Below are positions 51,742 through 52,175 of a stretch of DNA of 52,175 nucleotides, one piece after another. The position numbers and the translations under genes are program-made. The DNA lies in assembly GCA_030267965.1 (NCBI GenBank), contig BRYA01000263.1, forward strand, positions 1,103 to 53,277, read 5' to 3'. The stretch is from Triparma columacea (Eukaryota; Sar; Bolidophyceae; Parmales; Triparmaceae). Positions within the stretch are counted from its first letter, which is position 1. Each line of letters begins with the position of its first letter. The notes below the pieces were generated by a model, which made no database searches, was not told the origin of the DNA, and saw only the letters and a list, made by a program, of their open reading frames with translations.

Positions 51742-52175
51742 ATGGACTCTACGTTACCTAGTACGCTCACCCTCGGTGGGATATTCCCTTCCAGCGGGGG
51801 TTGGGAGGTTGGCCCATCCGTTTTCCCAGCTTTCCAAATGGCTATCGAGGAGATTAATGAGAACGATGCTCTCCTACCTGGAACGGAGCTCAAGTATTAC
51901 TTGAACGACAGCTCTTGTGACGAAGTGGTCGGGCAGTCGAAGGTGATGTGGCAAAACACCTACCCACGCTCGATAGATATGATTTTGGGAGATGGATGCA
52001 GTGTTGCTTGTGAGGCTGAGGCCAGGCTCGCACAGATCTGGAAAATGCCCCAAATCTCATGGGGGTGCACATCGCCCAGCCTTTCCAACAAGGAGGTGAG
52101 ACTCTCAGGGCAGCGCGGCGACAACATGACGGCCCATTCATACCTCTCAGGGCAGCGCGGCGACGGCAAGACGGC
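51742..52175 (+). CDS. Receptor ligand-binding region (ANF/GABA-B type), partial
   Basis: An exon at 51742-52095 starts just after a CCCCCCAG acceptor and ends with the donor GTGAGA at 52096; the gene continues beyond the window. Its 118 residues match the N-terminal lobe of periplasmic-binding-like receptor domains: TLGGIFPSSGGWEVGPSVF, then AIEEINENDALLPGTELKYY, DSSCDEVVG and MILGDGCSVACEAEARLAQIW, ending ISWGCTSPSL. Such domains bind amino acids or other small ligands in GABA-B-type receptors or receptor cyclases. Which catalytic or membrane part follows cannot be seen. The signal peptide is missing from this exon and may come from an upstream exon. Confidence 0.75.
   Translation, partial: MDSTLPSTLTLGGIFPSSGGWEVGPSVFPAFQMAIEEINENDALLPGTELKYYLNDSSCDEVVGQSKVMWQNTYPRSIDMILGDGCSVACEAEARLAQIWKMPQISWGCTSPSLSNKEVRLSGQRGDNMTAHSYLSGQRGDGKT
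52102..52164. repeat. 42-bp-period repeat in receptor intron, cut by the window edge
   Basis: A 21-bp block whose core is CAGGGCAGCGCGGCGAC occurs at 52102-52122 and again at 52144-52164, period 42 bp, with partly similar following sequence (GACGGC). It begins six bases after the donor site and the array may continue beyond the edge. Confidence 0.8.

Overview
This is a nuclear segment from a eukaryotic alga, most likely a photosynthetic stramenopile. Several genes need splicing, with introns of about 40-150 bp and mostly GTGAG donors. Two proteins, a LepA/EF4 GTPase and a PsbP-like lumen protein, begin with a hydrophobic signal sequence followed by a transit-like stretch, as in secondary plastids. 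A cytoplasmic dynein intermediate chain, a multi-START-domain protein, a BspA-type leucine-rich repeat protein and a receptor with an ANF/GABA-B-like ligand-binding region are also present. A bolidophyte (Parmales/Triparma-like) or a close relative of diatoms would fit, but that placement is inference; no rRNA or plastid marker is in the window.

Layout. 1-4018 (-) is one uninterrupted frame encoding four START-like domains and runs off the left edge. Then come a multi-pass membrane protein (4933-5868 +), a six-exon FRO-type ferric reductase (5938-8830 -), a secreted beta-propeller glycosidase-like protein (8996-10069 +), an ABHD1/3-type hydrolase (10104-11860 -), a membrane protein (11953-13433 -), a secreted Cys-containing protein (13724-14778 -), a beta-sandwich protein (15361-16654 +), the PsbP-like protein (17361-18240 +), an NAD-dependent epimerase relative (18284-19348 -), a RING/zinc-ribbon protein (19860-22812 +), a BspA-LRR protein (22964-24037 -), a type I membrane protein (24695-25594 +), dynein intermediate chain (25694-27379 -), an N,N-dimethylformamidase-beta-like secreted protein (28085-30433 +), a type I membrane propeller protein (30484-32566 -), plastid LepA (32659-34776 +), another multi-pass membrane protein (34866-35684 -), a small ELM2-like protein (35802-36292 +), a SNF5-like/zf-4CXXC_R1/PHD/bromodomain chromatin protein (36352-39341 -), an LRR-like protein (39843-40823 +), a giant NUP214-type FG nucleoporin (40897-47380 -), RAB3GAP1 (47872-51021 +) and the first part of the receptor (51742 to the right edge, +).

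The genes do not form a pathway; they are housekeeping and accessory genes packed tightly. The architecture is notable: 19 of 23 neighbouring gene junctions switch strand, and eight of the nine convergent pairs end within 100 bp of each other. The most interesting items are the SNF5-like + zf-4CXXC_R1 + PHD + bromodomain fusion, the four-START protein, the FG nucleoporin carrying two copies of an FYQ..N..KVS.V module, a RAB3GAP1 that appears to lack arginines in the catalytic-arginine segment, an exact 35-bp repeat that includes one gene's start codon, and an AT-rich island at about 16.9-17.3 kb. No tRNA, rRNA, transposon or CRISPR array was recognised.
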